Shown here piece by piece: positions 23,641 through 35,800 of a stretch of 64,000 nucleotides of DNA (its first letter is position 1; every line of letters begins with the position of its first letter). The position numbers were made by a program, and so were the translations under genes. Origin of the DNA: Mytilus edulis. Its lineage: Eukaryota > Mollusca > Bivalvia > Mytilida > Mytilidae. Under the pieces are notes generated by a model. The model was not told where the DNA came from. It was given only the letters and a program-made list of their open reading frames with translations, and did no database searches. Location: positions 82,286,604-82,350,603 of the forward strand of contig NC_092349.1 in assembly GCF_963676685.1 (NCBI RefSeq). Reading direction: 5' to 3'.

Positions 23641-24420
23641 GTTCTTTCACTAAACAATTCAAAATTTGGTGACTATGTGGATCGCATCTATCCCATCGAA
23701 TTGGAGATAAAGGATACTACAGATACAGTTAAGTCGGCTTCATATCTTGACTTACATCTAGAAATTGACAATGAGGGTCGGTTGAAGACAAAACTTTACG
23801 ACAAAAGAGATGATTTCAGCTTTCAAATTGTGAACTTTCCATTTCTAAGTAGCACATTCCAGCAGCACCTGCATACGGGGTATATATCTCCCAATTGATA
23901 CGATATTCCCGTGCTTGCATTTCCTATCATGATTTTCTTGATAGAGGATTACTGCTCACAAGGAAGCTATTAAACCAAGAGTTCCAAATGGTGAAGTTGA
24001 AATCATCCCTTCGTAAATTTTACGGACGCCATCACGAGTTGGTTGACCGTTATGGAATAACCGTTTTACAAATGATATCGGATATGTTCCTTACGTCGTA
24101 ACTACAATCCCCTTCCCTTTCATGAATTTGACCTACCAAATTAGACTATTTATCGGATTTGTAATCACATAAGCAACACGACGGGTGCCGCATGTGGAGC
24201 AGGATCTGCTTACCTTTCCGGAGCACCTGAGATCACCCCTAGTTTTTGGTGGGGTTCGTGTTGTTTATTCTTTAGTTTTCTATGTTGTTTCATGTGTACT
24301 ATTGTTTTTTCTGTTTGTCTTTTTTCATTTTTAGCCATGGCGTTGTCAGTTTGTTTTAGATTTACGAGTTTGACTGTCCCTTTGGTATCTTTCGTCCCTC
24401 TTTTAAAAGAAGTCCGAGTC
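23640..24420 (+). mobile_element. Reverse-transcriptase-bearing element, 3' remnant
   Basis: It reads IYPIELEIKDTTDTVKSASY, then LDLHLEIDNEGRLKTKLYDK and RDDFSFQIVNFPF. A frameshift near 23855 moves to a frame reading IPAAPAYGVYISQLIRYSRA, then CISYHDFLDRGLLLTRKLL and LRKFYGRHHELVDRYGI, ending at 24101. This resembles the C-terminal part of reverse-transcriptase ORFs that I recall as abundant in bivalve genomes, possibly Penelope-like; the class is not certain. A tail follows (TTTTTGGTGGGGTTCGTGTT, then TTAGCCATGGCGTTGTCAG). It is truncated at the 5' end and disrupted. Confidence 0.7.
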
Positions 24421-24560
24421 CGATGTCAGAATAGGTGAAAAAAGAAAGTAGTCCACATGACAACGATACATACATTAACAAAAGACTACTAGCATTTACG
24501 TTCATGCCAACTCCAGACCTCAATTAAAATGTTTGAAACATTATGTCTTCATTATATAAA
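24410..24560 (+). repeat. Dispersed repeat R5
   Basis: GACTACTAGCATTTACGTTC and a CCAGACCTCAATTAAA stretch match about 30225-30510 (gene B intron 1) and 43555-43850 (gene C intron 1). Confidence 0.55.
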
Positions 24561-26950
24561 AATCAAACACAATTCTTCTCGTTAGAAGTTTATTATCATA
24601 CCATCATAAAATATACGAGAAGAACATAACCCATATCAAAGGTATCAAAGGTATATTATATTTAAGCTTATACAACACTCACTTCGAAATAAACTACTTT
24701 GTATACAGAAAGCTTTATGTATATAAAGCACAAAAACTGTACGGCGAATAGCGGCGAATTATTGTTTATTGAACGTGGATTAGAAACTATGCTTCATGTT
24801 ATCATTGTTTCTATGCTTCATGGTATATCCAGTGATGATGGTTCAACAGTGACGGTGCCCTGAGAGAGTATGCATCAAATCGAAATCATAGGCTCATTCA
24901 GAAAAAAAAAAATTATAAGGGGGATTTGTAATCACATTTTTCTAAGCTTACGGTTTTTAGTTATGTTTTCATGTTTAAGACTAAGGGTCAACTTTTTTGT
25001 AATGACATAATTTATGTTTTGGCATATTGAATTACGTATGCAGAGACTACACATGCTCAATTTAAAGACTTTTTTGTGGGGTATTTATTGAAACTTTAAA
25101 GTTTTTATAACTTTTATATTTATGTCATATTTAGTTGAATTTAAAACCATCTTTACGTACTTTTAGCTATTTCTTTACAGGGAGCGCTGATTAGCATGTA
25201 CTGGTTTTCGAAGCTGAACAGAACTTTTTTTGAGTGTAGATTTATTTCGTCTTCAAGCCATTGTTTCACTACTAAACTATATGTTCTATGTACTACAACA
25301 CTTTGTAACACTTATAACCTGATAATGACTTGTCCAAAGAAACCTTTTGCAAATAATGGAATTTAGGTACTTTTGCAGTGTAAAAAAATGTGTAATTTAG
25401 TTAATAAATATCCTTCTTATATTCATGACAGCAGACACAATTGTAATTTAATCATAAAACAAACAAGCGTTATATAGAAACTCTATAGACAAATTGCATA
25501 GGAGAAATGAATGACAAAAATACAAACTTGACCATAGCACAACTACACAATGGTGGGAGATACAAGTACTGAGACACCCGAAAGGTATATTATCAAATAT
25601 GGACTAAACCTTAAAGGTTACAAATATACGATGACAAACACAAATAATGATAACACAAGTAATTAGGATAATACACAATATAATTGCCTAGATTCTATAC
25701 TTCAAGACCATCACATTTAATTCGGGACGTTGACAAGGACTATCTACAAAAAGGATCTTTTGATCTTTCAAAAAAACTTTTTATGACAAGAACAGGACGT
25801 TTATATACATCTATTGACGTTTTATAATTCCTGAGTAGAATCTGAGGGTTGAAACCCGAATGAATGGGAAATGTTTTTATAAGTAAGATACATATTTGTT
25901 TATGGGCCAGCTGAAGGTGTTGTCTGCTCTAAGATCGGGTTGTTGTCTGCTTGACACATTCCCCATTTCCATTCTCAATTTCATTATTGCTGCAAATTAA
26001 GTTTGGGGAAGTTTATAATTAAAAAAATAGATCGTCTCATGCGTCATATCTTCTAGTTCCGAAATTACCGTTTATTTCATATTCCAGATAAATTTCTTAT
26101 TCAATTCATTTATATCGTATGCTTGCATTTTTATATTGACTATTTTTTGTAAACGATTTTTTTTTATTTCACACACAAAAGGTGGTATACAGGGTTTTCA
26201 CCACTCCGCAATTAAACAGTTTCACAGTATTTCTGAAAAACCCCTTTCACTGTCGAGACATTTTTTGTCAATTTAGGGATAATTCATTTGTAGAACATGT
26301 TCAATTTCTCGTTTTGCCCATGCTCTGGCGTACTCCTCTTTGGAAAACATAATTATTTAAAAGTTAAGAATTAAGAAACAAGAGATGTCAGCTTTCGGAG
26401 TTGTTCGTGTTGAATTTGTTAGGATAAGTGTTGTCGAATCGTACAGTTTTGTCTAACAAGTTACTCGGAAAATCGTTCGACCAATTATTTGGTTAACCGG
26501 TAGTTTAAGTTTAGGTTTGAAGGCCTGATCTATTAAAATACATGTACCCTACAAATGTACATGTAAATAATGCGATAAATTGAAGTTTGTCTGTCGGCAT
26601 TATAAGGCTTGTCACTGAGGATTCCTTGCGAAGTTTTATTTCCAATAATCAAAAACATCGTATCTAATATGGCGTTTGTAATAACTTAAATTGAAAAATT
26701 AAAACAAATCCATTATATCGATGAATTTAAATTGTCTGCAATCAATGATTAATCTAATTTCTCTTCACGTCTACGAAAAAAATTGTGTTTCATTTTGAAA
26801 TGATTAAACCGGACACGTTGATCTACATTTAACAATTTTTAGTTGGTATTTCGTTTTAAGTCTGACAGAGCCTTGCACGATGATGGAGGTTGCATATTTA
26901 GATGTAGGTCTACGCAATATTAGATATAACATAAAATAACGAAGAAAATC
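24561..26950. other. Intergenic, no gene seen
   Basis: AT-rich sequence without supported exons. It contains an R3 fragment on the minus strand at about 25905-25985 (GACACATTCCCCATTTCC). Confidence 0.5.
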
Positions 26951-26954
26951 GTAA

Positions 26955-27524
26955 AAGGAGTAGGTACGGTAAGACCCCTTTTTGGCCCCAAAATATGGCA
27001 GTTTTACAAAATTGTTAAAATGTGAACTTTTAGTTATTTATTGGACAGTTGAATGCTTCTGCTACATAAATATGGGCTGTTTTAGACAAAACAATGCACA
27101 TCTATCGGGTTGTTTACTGAAATTACTGAAATCTTCAAAATTCTATCATTTTAGTCAAAATTTAGACGGTTTCCGTGAAAAACGAAAGTGGCCGCATTCG
27201 TGTTCATTCTTCATATTGAAATGTAAGTTGTATTTTATAATAAAACATAACATATATAAAGGTTGTGGATGAACACGGATGCGGCCACTTTCATTTTTGA
27301 CAAAAACCATCTGAAAAGTTACGTTTTGTGGCATATTTGAGAGATTTTTCATATTTGAGCTTGAAACGGATCGTTTTTAATGACTAAATTTGTTAAAATC
27401 TTTCACAAAAACTAATTGAATCAAGTGAAATAGACACTTTAGTGTTTAAAAAGTGGTCAAAAATCTTTCGTCAGATGAAACTGAAATGTGAGGCTAAAAT
27501 GAGTCCTTACCGGACCTACTCCTT
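26955..27524. mobile_element. MITE-like element with internal inverted repeat
   Basis: The ends are AAGGAGTAGGTACGGTAAG and CTTACCGGACCTACTCCTT, inverted with one mismatch. Inside, a second inverted pair surrounds GTGGCCGCATTCGTGTTCAT and ATGAACACGGATGCGGCCAC (about 27190-27290). A-rich TAAAA flanks both sides, with the boundary uncertain by a base. The ORFs inside are a by-product of the internal inverted repeat. Confidence 0.75.
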
Positions 27525-27582
27525 AAAAACATGTTTACTAATTATATCTACTGAATATCTTACCCCGAGCTGATATACACTT

Positions 27583-28017
27583 TGCCTAAGTTCTTGTTAA
27601 GTTTATGCTTTTTGGATTAACAATAGCGATCAATATGTAAGACAATTTTCCTGTCATATAAATTATTTCGACTATAATTTGTCAATCAAACCAAGTTCTT
27701 ATTAGTTTTATATTTTTGGATTAACAATAGCAATCAATATGCAGTACATTTAATCTGTCTAATAAACTTTCACGTCGATAATTTGTAAATAAAACCAAAT
27801 TCGAAAATATTCTATATTTTTTTTATTAACAATAGCAATCATTATGCAGGACAATTAATCTGTCTAATAAATTACCACGACGATAATTTGTAAATAAAAC
27901 CAAGTTCCAAATATTTTTTTTTTTTTTGGATTAACAACAGCGATTAATAAATATGCTGGACAATTGATCTTTCTAATAAATTACAGAGAGGATAATTTGT
28001 AAATTGAACAAAGTTCG
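27583..28017. repeat. Tandem repeat, about 106 bp x 4
   Basis: The motif TGGATTAACAATAGC recurs at about 27613, 27718, 27824 and 27929. Each copy is followed by a TCTAATAAATTA-type and a GATAATTTGTAAAT-type segment. The copies are imperfect and AT-rich. Confidence 0.7.
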
Positions 28018-29100
28018 TTAATGAATATGAAATTTGCAGTGTGTTATGACCTGTCAACTAATGCTCATGCTTTAACAGAATGTGTCAAAGGTCGGAATGG
28101 AATATATTGCGGATTACAAATGTGTCGAGGTTTGTGATTGGATAACAACACAGAGATGTCAGTATGTATTCGGGAAACTGCCGGGGTATATACGACGTTT
28201 TTATTCCCTATTGGAACCTCAAAAACGTCATCATAACACTGGTTACTATGTGACGTTGTCAAAAGCTTTGGGACTGTCAGAGGGAAAATAATGACGTGCG
28301 TCAGTAAATAATACATTTTTAATACAAAATCACGCAATTTATACTTTTAATACTTAAATTTAATGCTGAAAGTGTTAGTATAAATTATTACATACACGAT
28401 AAAATTATGTTCACAGCAAATAAGAAAATCCGTCACGTATGCCGAACATATCAGCTAGTTTTTTTCAACATATATGTGTTGTCAACAAATACTTGCACTG
28501 GAAAATAACATTAAGTCAGGGGTAATCCGTAATATATGTGTAATTCAGGTCTCAGAAAGGGTATATACTGTGTGTGACATTCCCGGCTTAGGTCTTATAT
28601 CCCCTTCGCCTTCGCCTTAAGCCGAGAGAATGTCACAGTATATACCCTGTCTGAGACCTGTATAACATATAATATTATTTTTATATATATTTTGAAAGAC
28701 CGTCTTGATTACATCAATGATTTGGATTATCTATTAGACAAGACATACTTTGCAGAATAAAAAAAAACTAGCATTTCGTGCCAGAGCATATGTTTTTGAA
28801 AGGTAGAATCATAAATGGTTTATATCAATGTCATATATGTAAATGGAAAACAAAATCTAAAGGTTAATCATACATATAAGAAGTGCAAAACGTATTGTTT
28901 TAATATGATTTCGACTTTATTTTCACAAAAATGGGATAACACTTTGTTTTTACGACCACCTCTACTATTTGTGAACATTCTCCTTTAGTCATCAATGTAC
29001 AATATAGATGTGTGTAATTTTTAATTAATTAACGTTCAAAACATGTAACTCTTAAAGAAATTTTAGTATGAATGACATTTCTGCTTCTTGTCCAGATAAT
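28018..29100. other. Intergenic, no gene seen; hairpin
   Basis: No supported exon. Two overlapping ORFs at 28065-28337 on opposite strands are not conserved elsewhere in the window. The hairpin at 28547-28659 is listed separately. Confidence 0.45.
28547..28659. repeat. Long near-perfect hairpin
   Basis: The left arm AGGTCTCAGAAAGGGTATAT pairs with ATATACCCTGTCTGAGACCT. It continues through a TGACATTC/GAATGTCA pair and a CGGCTTA/TAAGCCG pair, with a loop of about 27 bases containing CCTTCGCCTTCGCC. Weaker pairing extends beyond both ends. It could be a foldback element; nothing else of this type is seen nearby. Confidence 0.75.
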
Positions 29101-29499
29101 CAGTTATCTTTTGGAAAACAAATTCATTTGATCTAGTACATATAAAAGCATAGTCAAAAAATGCATACCCGTTCATTTTATTGAACCTTGTTTTTACTCT
29201 GAAAAAGTGAAACTATAAGTTAGATTTATGTTTATAAAGAATAAATAAAAACATTATCAAAATATTTTTGTATTTGAACAAGACTTGGAAACTGATAGCA
29301 AGAGAATCTCTGTCTATCATTTCTACCTCTTTTGAGCCCAGTACAAATAAAATGCATTTTATCGGAGCTATATATGGTTATTCTGCATATACTGCAACTG
29401 CTAAAACTGTTCCAATGACATATATAGAGTACAACACATATTTTTTTTTAACTTGAAGTGGACAACGTAAAATTGCCGCGAACCTGTATGTTTTAGTGG

Positions 29500-29835
29500 C
29501 GTCATAATTAAATTTCTTCGGAAACTCATTGTCCCGTCACAAGGCGATATACAGTTAGTAAACATTTCTCGCATATAAATACAAGGTCAATGCAATTTCA
29601 CTGCGCAAATAGCCCAGCTGCAGTATATGATACACAAGGTGTCTTTCAACATTTAAAATACCTTTTTTATGTGATTAATGTAATGATTTACCTGGTAAAA
29701 AAAACATTTACATTGTTTTTTTCCTGAGAATGCTATATTTATATCTTCCTCGTAACAAATGTTTTTCTATTAAATTATTCTTTTCAAAAGCATTGAGATT
29801 TAAGTAGTTAAACATTAGTATGTGTTATTATTAAT
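29500..29835 (+). promoter_or_regulatory. Conserved upstream block of gene B
   Basis: It is closely similar to 42765-43085 (gene C) and more distantly to 3905-4230 (gene A). In B and C the similarity runs on upstream through TTGAACCTTGTTTTTACT (29183 and 42669). Suggested to hold the promoter; no core element can be named. Confidence 0.35.
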
Positions 29836-29871
29836 CTGAGAGCTACAGTATCACAAGTGAACGTATCAAAC
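29836..29871 (+). other. Gene B putative noncoding 5' exon
   Basis: The stretch TCTGAGAGCTACAGTATCAC continues to a GTGAACGTATCAAAC end before the donor GTAAGT. It is near-identical to gene C at 43086-43117. The start is approximate. Confidence 0.45.
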
Positions 29872-32800
29872 GTAAGTACTGTTAATTTTGGATTTTTTTA
29901 TTTTTATTACATTTTAAAAGGGGCATTCGTTAAAACTATATAGAAAGTAATCTATGTGTTTTTGTTCAATCGTGAAAGTGAAATTTGTGAAATAAAATTG
30001 AGATTCCAAATGGGGAATATGCAAAAGACACAACATCCCGACCAAAGAGCAGATAACAAAACAAAGGCCACTAATGGGTCTGCATCGCAGCGAGACATTT
30101 TCCCACCAGGAGGTGGGACTAGGCTGGAGCCTTAATAAAAATGTGTATTCGTTCAGTAAAAATTAACGTCATACTTAATTCCAAAACATATAAATGAACT
30201 TTAATTAAAAAACATACAGATATAGGTCATATGCTTCTGACTTCTGACATATGCACACGTGCAGCAGGGATGTGTGTGTGATCTCACTTCTCCCCTATAC
30301 AACAAGCCAATGAAGAATAAAGAAACACAGAGCAAAAACGCACAGTAAACTCAGTTTTAAAATGTCCGTGCACGATTTCAAAAAAGGCAACATAAAAAAA
30401 TGAAAATTATACATAAATCAACAAAGGACTACTAGCAGTTACTGACCTGCCAGCTCGATACCTCAATTAAACTGATTGAAAGATTGTGTCTCCATCGTAC
30501 GAAAATCAAAGACAATCCCATCCATGCAGGGTTTAGTATTATCATAACTTATATAAGAAAAACATAAACTCATAAAACTAAATGTTGTCATTGCAACATT
30601 TAGTTTTATAATAGATGTGTCTATTTCCGATGCAAAGACTCTATAATGGAATCAATATTTATATACCAAAATATGCAATCCTTAATGACCAAACAACTTT
30701 ATTCCTTCTGAATAAGTATGTTCAAATGTTTGGTTAACTTTTGGGATGAGTGACGACATTTTTGTGCTTTGTAAAGAAGGTTATCATAAAAGAAATACCT
30801 GAACGTATAAGATCTGCATGTTGATTTATATTTACCAAAAATATCCTTGGAACGATGATAAAATTAATTACATGTTTTTACTAGTTTATGACTTCTTTCG
30901 TTAAAATCAAAACACGTTGTAGCATATACGACCTAATCGAACAAGATATATCAACGCCATAAAATGGTGACAAGGAAACGTTTCCAACTAAAAATGGATA
31001 ATTAACAAAAGGAAAAGAAAATTTATCTATTGAATCATACATTTTGGTATTGAGCTTCCAGTTGACGATATGAATATTAAGATCCAGGAAAGGACAGTGT
31101 TGTTTGATAGTATTAGCTTTCGTAGTATTTAAAGTCAGTTCGACAAGTTAAATCACGTTTAAGTTGTCATTATTGAAAGCCAATTTTAATCCAAATATCT
31201 TATTAACATGACAAGAAAAAGTATAAACATTGTGAAAATTTAAAAAGATCAGTTTACTATAACGCTTTTATATATATGTATAATTAATATCATTAGATTT
31301 TTCGGCCAACTGAGTAACTTAAAATTGCATAATTTTATACCTGAGTCATTGGATTAAAAGTTAACAAAGACTGATTATAGTGAATGTTACATATTTTTTG
31401 TGTGACTTGCAGATTTTACATTTCCTCTCATTCACGACTAACGAAAATATGACAATAACCACAATAATCCTAGTAATAGGGTAGTTAGGATACAATTTTT
31501 AATCATCTTTGAAGTTATTTTAATACTCCTATTTGTCTTTTCGTCGCTTCTCTTTAGTTATTGTGTTGCGATTTGTTTTGAGTAAGGGCATTTGATTGAT
31601 AACTTGATCATTTTCCTTGTTTTTTGGGGTTTTTTTCTGTTTGAAAAACTAAATTTTTCTTTTGTTGAAACATTATTTTGAATATCGTCTTTCCTCTTCC
31701 CCAATATGCAAGTGTATCACTGTCTTTTCCGTATTCTATAAATATGTAATGTCATGGTTTGATGAAAAAATAAAAAAAGGATAATATTACATGAAGTTAC
31801 AAAAATAACTAACAAAAGCACCTTTATTTTGTAGAACTTAGGTTTATTTTATTAAAGATTCGAAAATGGTGTTCACAGGTTTTTGTTTTAATGTGTTGTG
31901 GATTAGTACAACCCTTGGCCTCACAGAAGCTATATATTCTACACATACAAATGGTAAGTCATACTGAAAATTTGCATGACACAGTAAGTCAATAAGAACA
32001 TAGAATGAATCGGTAAATTTTCCTTAACAATAAAATGTTATTTAACAATAATTAATCTCTTCTTATGATTGGCTGACAGTGTTTTTTCTATCAGCTTATA
32101 GACATAATTTAGTCATTCGACCGTGATGTCATCATTTATGTTTTACCCCGGTTTAAAATAGAATTAGAATTAAATTATGAGGAATCATCAAAATAATAAA
32201 AAATGTGGTGCACACTTTGAAATAACTCGCTTCGCTTGTTATTCAGTGTGCACCACTTTTTGTATATTATTTCGTCATTTCCTTTCAAAACATGTAGGCT
32301 TTTTTTACTTGCTTAACTCAAATATTTAATAAAAATGATACCTTCATGTGCTACATGTGTTTAGTTAAATGAGGTCAAAATTTCAGATATTTGCTCAATA
32401 CTCAAATTTTTGGACGAAAGAAATGCACAACTTTTTTATTTTAAAGGATAACACAAGCTGTTTTATGTCAATTATTTATATGTTCACTTTTATATAAGTT
32501 TAATATTAATCAAAATGAATGTCATTTTAAAAAAAGAGGGGTCCATGAATTCGTTAAAAAGTTAACTAAGTTTGAATGATAAAAATCAGTCGTTAAATGC
32601 ATCTTTTCCTGATTTATCACAGTTTGAGGTCGCGAGCAAAACATTTTACGTTAGCAACGTCATTACCTCCCCTGTAACTGTAACATATGCCCTTAATTAA
32701 CAAACTTTAGACACGCACGCTAAATTTGTGTTATTGGTATCACATGCTCCGATAAATAAATAAAAATGTATACACATAATTCACTGAAAACTAATATTTA

Positions 32801-35800
32801 ACTCTTTTCGAAACATATCTGTGCCATGTCAGAAATAGTTCAGTTGGTTTCAAACCGTCTGTATGGTTGTTATAGTCAGGCGTTTGTATATGTCTCTTAT
32901 ATGTCTCTTATAAAAATCACCAATTTTATTTTTATTTAAATTAGTATTTTTGTTTGATGTTTTTTATGTATACTATAAAACGAAAAAAACATTTGATACG
33001 ACAGACAAATGAGACGGCCTCCCACAAGATACTGAATGACGTATAAGTTAAAAACTTTTGATCATAATACGACTTTTAACATCAACATTGCATCATTACA
33101 GTATAGTACGCTATATAACGGCCACAAACTGAATAATGTAAAAGAATTGATACAAAATTGGTTGATGTACTATACAGATAATGCAAAATATATGAGAACA
33201 CAAAGCAAGCGACAAGCACCACACTACATGCTCCTGACTTAGAAAGAACACACTAAGAATTTTGCTGAATTACACATGATTCCTGGAGAAAAAATATCTC
33301 CCTCAACCGGTACAGTGTGATATCAGTACAACAAGGAAGCAAACTATCAATATCAAATGAAAGGGGATCAATAGAACATTAAAAGCTATAAAACAAATAA
33401 AATCAAAAAAGTAGGTCAACCTTTTCAGGAGTATGTGAATTAAGATTTCATAGAAATCTTCCCGACTCTACCGTTCGACCCTTGTATTTTTCCTTCAGCC
33501 GGCAAGATCAAATCTGAACACGTTTAAAGTTTGATGATTTGTTAGAGTAACATATAAATGAGGATGGTCGGTAAAACCTGGTTCTACCTAGCGTCAAGTA
33601 GCTTGTTTATCCGACATCGTAGTAAGAAAAGTATCATGTTTTAAATGGTTCACAATTGCACGAAACATATTGCATTATATAACATTTTACTCTAATTTCA
33701 GTTTCTGTAGGTAGATTTGACAATACGAGCATGTGTGGCGTCTTTGCACTTACACAAGATCAGAAAACATTCCAAATCAGATCCAATGGTCAGCATGTCA
33801 ACCCTCCCTGTTCACTTTATCTCATTGGTGTGAACTTTATAAACAACAATTACAGTTTATCCGGCATGTGCTTTAAAATGTCTGATATAGCATTACATTG
33901 TGGCAGAAATGATACACTTATTCTAAGAGGATGGAATTTGGATATTCGTCACAAAGACCAGTCAATATTACTGTATGCAAATCAAAGTATGGTAAGTCAA
34001 TGAGTATTTTTAAAATATCTCTCTATATCAGGGTTTAAGAACATCAGTTGTTCGAACTGTTAGTCAAATGCGTTTTGTTTAAATATACTTTTTTCACTTT
34101 TTGTGGTCTTTTGTTTGTGTTGTATTTAGACCCTTCTACAACGAAATTTGTTTTACTGTTTAGGCTTGGTTTGTACTTTCGTATAAACATATTTTCTTTA
34201 TTAATTCTAATTTCTTCGGTGAATTGGTCGTCACATTGGTAACATAGGAAAACATTATTTGATGTTAATTCAATACACATCATGTCACTGGACTGTGTAT
34301 TTGTCTTATAATGTTAAGTTTACTTTTTCAGCTTGTTACAGAGAAAATATTAAGATGTGACGATAAACAAGATTTCTCAATGAACTATGAATTTTGTCAG
34401 GAGAAAGTATCTATGTTAGAGATCTTATTCTACAGTCCAAATCATCCATCTTCAGTGTTACCGAAGATTACTGTACATTCGCGCGGTTTTCAACTTACAT
34501 ATTCTACAACAATGACAATGGTTCTCTGTAGATAATCTGTATATATATCCCATAGTGCTAAAAAGAGCGTTAAACACCCACACTCTGTCATTAAACTAAA
34601 ATATATCACACACATACCTGAAATCAAAGAGTGTTTTACAAGTTATTAAACTCTACGGTATAATCCAAATTAGAAATATAAACATGATAAATTAAAGAAA
34701 ATGTTGTTCATAACTTGTTTGTATCTAGGGTAACAACTTGCACGTTTAATTTATCAACAAACATCTAATATCTTACCTCATTTCTTAAATTTTAGACAAA
34801 ATGTTTTTAAAAACTTGATTATTGATTCTACAGTGAAAATGCTCGCAGTTTTCTAAGAATTAGACGATATATTTGTAAAAATCCGTTTTCAACGATATTT
34901 TAATCCTAGATCCATGTAGGTGAAGTACTGGAATATCCGTAAATTTGATATAATTTTTATTTTCAATTATATTTAAGGGTAGTAATTCAATCAAAATGTT
35001 CTAGGTCGCGTGGTGCAAATCATATGCAAAGAGTACATATGATTTAATCATATGCCAACGTTGCAACTATGAAAATAACAAAAGACGACAATATCAGTGC
35101 ACTCAAATGACTACAGAGGTTTTACCGACTACGTCCCCACCCGATGAAAATGATACAATACACGCTCTTTATTGATTGCTGGTCGGTTGGAGAAAAGGCT
35201 CCGTTGTGAAGACCTAGAATAGAATGGTTTATTTTTTTAAATTGTGACTTGAATGGAGAGATGTCTCATTGACACTTTTATCACATGTTCTCATATCTCA
35301 TTATATAGATACAAGGAAGTTGGATACATTAACGACAATCCCTTCTAGAGTTGTTAATGACCTCAAAACACTGAATCCATTGAATGTGTACTGATTGATA
35401 TTATAGCATAATAAACATTATTTATTTATCATTTGCGTGTTATTGGTAGGACCTACAATCATTCCTTAGATTGCAGAGTTTTGCTTTTTATTGTGCTAAT
35501 TGTTTTCACTAAATTTGTTGTTGCTGCATAAATCATTCCGTATGTTTTCTCGTTCAGCATATTTTTAATACGAGACATCTTATATCTTACGGATATGGGT
35601 GTTTTGTATTGTCGATAAACATACAGTACGGTCACCTTAAATTTTTTTCATCAATGTTGTCTGGTCTCTGAGCGATTGCTGTTACATCTCCTTTTATACT
35701 TATCAACAAACAATATGACAATAGGCTGGATATACAAGCAAACAAAGATTAAAAATATCCACATAAAGATAAATCAAGACAAAAGAAAATAAATATGTGT

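Larger units (their letters stand above)
29872..31834 (+). other. Gene B intron 1
   Basis: About 2 kb. It contains R3 (30003-30155), R5 (30225-30510) and a minus-strand reverse-transcriptase remnant (30640-31205), in the same order as the later part of gene C intron 1. No exon seen. Confidence 0.5.
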
